From Setophaga petechia (Eukaryota; Chordata; Aves; Passeriformes; Parulidae), in the NCBI GenBank assembly GCA_024362935.1, contig JANCRA010000025.1, positions 9,946,936 to 10,010,935 on the forward strand: 64,000 bases of DNA, read 5' to 3'. A program made the position numbers and the translations under genes. How positions within the stretch are numbered: position 1 is the stretch's first letter; the number at the start of each line of letters is the position of its first letter. The notes beneath the pieces are model-generated. The model ran no database searches, had not been told where the DNA came from, and saw only the letters and a program-made list of their open reading frames with translations. Below are positions 61,201-64,000 of this stretch, one piece after another.

Positions 61201-64000
61201 AGTGCTATGGTCCAAAGTAATTAGTCCTGTCTTTTGGATTAGTGTTTGTTTCCAGATTGCATGAATATATTTTTATGACCCCATTTTTATTATTCGTTGC
61301 TGGGTAACATGCTGGTTTGGATCCTAGCAAGAATACAGTCAAATCAAAGTATTTAAACTGCTGCTAATGACCATTTTGTTAGATTATTGACCCCCCTCTG
61401 TTCTGTCTCTGCCTGTACTAATGGCCAATTTTCAAGAGATTGTTTCCTAATTAATTCTGCCACGTGATGATTAGCATTGTCAAATATTCAATATCTCCTT
61501 TCAAACGGTGATAAGAAGGAAACTTGCAGGTTTTTGTTATTGCTGCCATAGGACCAGAAAGTTCCTGACTTGATAATTCAGTTCTTTCTGTGGAGACCAT
61601 GAGAATGCAACAACCTTCTGCAGGTGCTGCTCCAAAAAAAGTTACATGTACAAAACATCCTCTGTTCTTCTGAGGATTTTTAATAGGTTTTGCCTTTCCT
61701 TTAGTGAGGAAAGGAAGTTAGGTAGGTGCCCACCACAGCTGTCACCCCATTCTCCAAGTAGAGAATATATGCCAGTGGTTTAATGCAAGAATACCTCAGT
61801 CCAGCAAATGAGCCTGTCACAAAGATTTTAAAGATCCTTGTTGTTTTCCATGATCCATTTCTTCCTGCTCTAAATAGCCTCCTGTTCTATCTACTAGGAA
61901 GAATTAAAAGTAGATTTTCATTTTCTGCCTATTATATTTGTAATTCAGTGTTCAGCAGAAAGTCATCCCAGTTTACACACTTACTTTTCCAGTTTCTTCA
62001 GCAATAATGGGGTTTCCGGAAGAAACATGGATATTCTGTTGCTCAGAGCAGAGCTCAAGGGTTTTGAGAGTGAAGTGGTCATCCCACCAGGGCTTATTTT
62101 TGGGGTTAAAATTGCCTAGAGCTGAGCATTTTGCAACCTCTGCAGATTTCCACAGGAATTCTTTAACTTAATTGACAGTACAGTTTGGCCGTCTGGGTTT
62201 CTAAAGAGAAAGAATTTGAGTTTTTAAAACTGCCTTAGATGTTTTAAATACAGAAAGAAAGTGGTCACAATTAAAAATTTTGTAGTGAAGGACTAATACT
62301 GGTTTAATTAAGCTGCATTTCAGATTCCCAAGGAATAATATGGCTTTCAGCTTCTCTTCCCTGTCCTGAGCATTTTTCCTGACAGAAGTTGCTGTTTCAT
62401 ACATTTCCTTAAGAATAAACACTGCTGGGGAAAGTCCCACTTGCTCTGCACGTGGCTTTCGCTCTGAAACCCTAGCTTGGATGTACTGAGAGTTTTATTT
62501 CCACATTGGCCAACAGAAATAAACAACTGCATGAAAACTGTCAAATATTAAGAAAGGAAAAAGTCAGCTGAACATCTTGTTTGTTTGTTTTCTTTCTTGG
62601 ATTTTTTTTTTTTAAGAAAGGAGCAGGAAGGAACAAAATAATGTGTGTAAAGGGAAATCTCATCCTGAGTGTTAGAGAAAAGCAATTTCCCTCTCCAACT
62701 ACTTTTCAAGAGAGGTTTCAGTCCCCATGTCAATGGCAGACATCACTGGAGAAAGCACAGTCAGCACTTTAGCATAAAACCCCTGAAAAAAACCATTAAG
62801 TCACAGAACATGCTGTCCCAAAGGCTTGGCAGGCTGAGGTCACCGAGGTCATGGGCCTAATAAGGGGTGTTTTAATTGGTTTCTACTGTTTCTCCCCTGA
62901 CATCCCTCCTTTCCCTCCCTCCTCCCCTCCACCAACCTTCACACCTTTGATCCTTAACTGCCAGGATTCTGAAACTGTATGGAGAAAACTGCAATTATCC
63001 AAATATCACCATTACTGTGACACACTGCAGATAGGGCAGCACAGGGCCTCCACTACTGAGTAATCCTGTAAATTGCTTAAAATAACAACGAAGAGCAGTA
63101 TACACTTTTCTCATCCATTGTCAGGCTGAAATAAATAGGTCTTTCTTTAACATGCCTAATCCTGCTAAACAGTACAAAATCCTATTACTCAATGAATTAT
63201 AAATCCTGCTTCAGCACCTCATTTGTCCTGGAGTGTTTCATTGTGAAACCCAGAAATTCAATACCTCATTTTAGTCACACAATCCCTACCAGGACTGCTT
63301 CTCCCCGTCCCTTCCCCCATTCTCCTGTGTTGGTTGTGCTCAGTGAGGTTTGTGCTAGGGCCACTACAAACCCTGGGCAGGCAAGTAAAGACTTGTTTAA
63401 AACCCAGCTTGCACCTTTCTGCACCTACATTCTCACTGTGCACTTTGGGAGGGTCATTCCAGATGGATTGAAGCCCTTGTTGAGTTGGTGTGATGAATTG
63501 TTGAGCCACATCTCTCCTTCAGGTCCAGCTGTGATACCAGCATATCTTTATTTTTTTCCCCTTCAGTGAAACAATTGCATTTTTCACATTAAGGCCCTGC
63601 ATTCACCAAGTTTCTGGGATCTTTGGAATGCACCAAACCTGCATAAAGTAGTTTAAGTCACTTAGGTCTTGTCTTTGGAGATGTTGGAGTACAACCTGCA
63701 GCTCCTGGTGGGTGCTGCCCCTCTCCAAAGGTCCCTGCTTGGACCTGTGGATTTGCTGCTATTCCTGCAGCAGGAATGGAGCAGGACTGTCTCACCTGGT
63801 GGTGTGGAAATCAAGACAGTGTCAGGCTCACAGGATCACTGTGAAAAGGAAAATTTGTGATGGAGGAAGAGTTTTCTAAAATAAACTCTCATGAAAACCA
63901 GCTGAGTAAGAGCAGGGCTAAGCTTGGTTCATTTCCTTTAGTTTGCGAAGTGTGGGTCAGGCAGAATCTGATGGCAAAGGAGGATAGAGGAGGGAGGGTG
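58219..64000. other. Unique non-coding stretch
   Basis: Apart from the palindrome near 60.1 kb, nothing is recognised. The longest frame, 125 codons at 63192-63569 plus, overlaps an 83-codon minus frame and has no domain. The last 300 bases are slightly GC-richer but hold no CpG cluster. Confidence 0.5.
60103..60166. repeat. TTTTGTAT direct and inverted repeats
   Basis: ACATTATTTTGTA occurs at about 60103 and 60116, and a related ACATTTTGTATGGAAC follows at about 60147. Within this, ATTTTGTATG (60121-60130) pairs perfectly with CATACAAAAT (60134-60143) over a three-base loop, extending to 11 bp with the outer T-A pair. Confidence 0.8.

Overview
The window looks like nuclear DNA from a bird, most likely a songbird. 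Three things point there. Two places carry the terminal consensus of avian CR1 LINEs. There are two clean solo-LTR insertions with 6-bp target duplications, and the text of one of them (minus strand, 47274-47645) matches what I remember of a widespread songbird LTR. The base composition is AT-rich and strongly CpG-poor, with many T/G-rich tracts of the GGTT type. The species and family names come from memory, not from a search.

I find no protein-coding gene I can support. The open frames are short (the longest is 200 codons), overlap each other on opposite strands, show no recognisable domain, and several lie in repeats. I also see no tRNA, rRNA or CRISPR array and no CpG island. The window is best read as a gene desert or the interior of a very large intron, built mainly from unique AT-rich sequence with scattered old repeats. 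Isolated short exons or an unspliced non-coding RNA cannot be excluded by eye.

Layout: 1-7.4 kb is unique, with AT and CA/TA microsatellites at 1.8-2.2 kb. A perfect 13-bp hairpin lies at 7.46 kb. A 1.14-kb array of three tandem copies of a roughly 380-bp unit lies at 10.3-11.5 kb. At 18.6-19.9 kb two 93-bp direct repeats, about 96% identical, bracket about 1.1 kb that holds a CCAAT/TATA promoter-like block. A CR1 3' end sits at 21.06-21.19 kb. A possible ERV-derived segment lies at 36.45-37.35 kb. At 42.6-43.55 kb a CR1 tail is split by a 655-bp LTR, so the order of insertion is readable. Three palindromes cluster at 44.57-44.64 kb. A 57-bp tandem duplication lies at 46.5 kb, a 372-bp minus-strand LTR at 47.27-47.65 kb, and a perfect AT hairpin at 50.1 kb. 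A roughly 0.6-kb inverted-repeat element, possibly a non-autonomous DNA transposon, lies at 53.93-54.54 kb.

The most informative observations are the nested LTR-in-CR1, the triplicated 380-bp unit, the long inverted repeat at 54 kb, and the promoter-like block between the two 93-bp repeats. I found no evidence of a new gene system.
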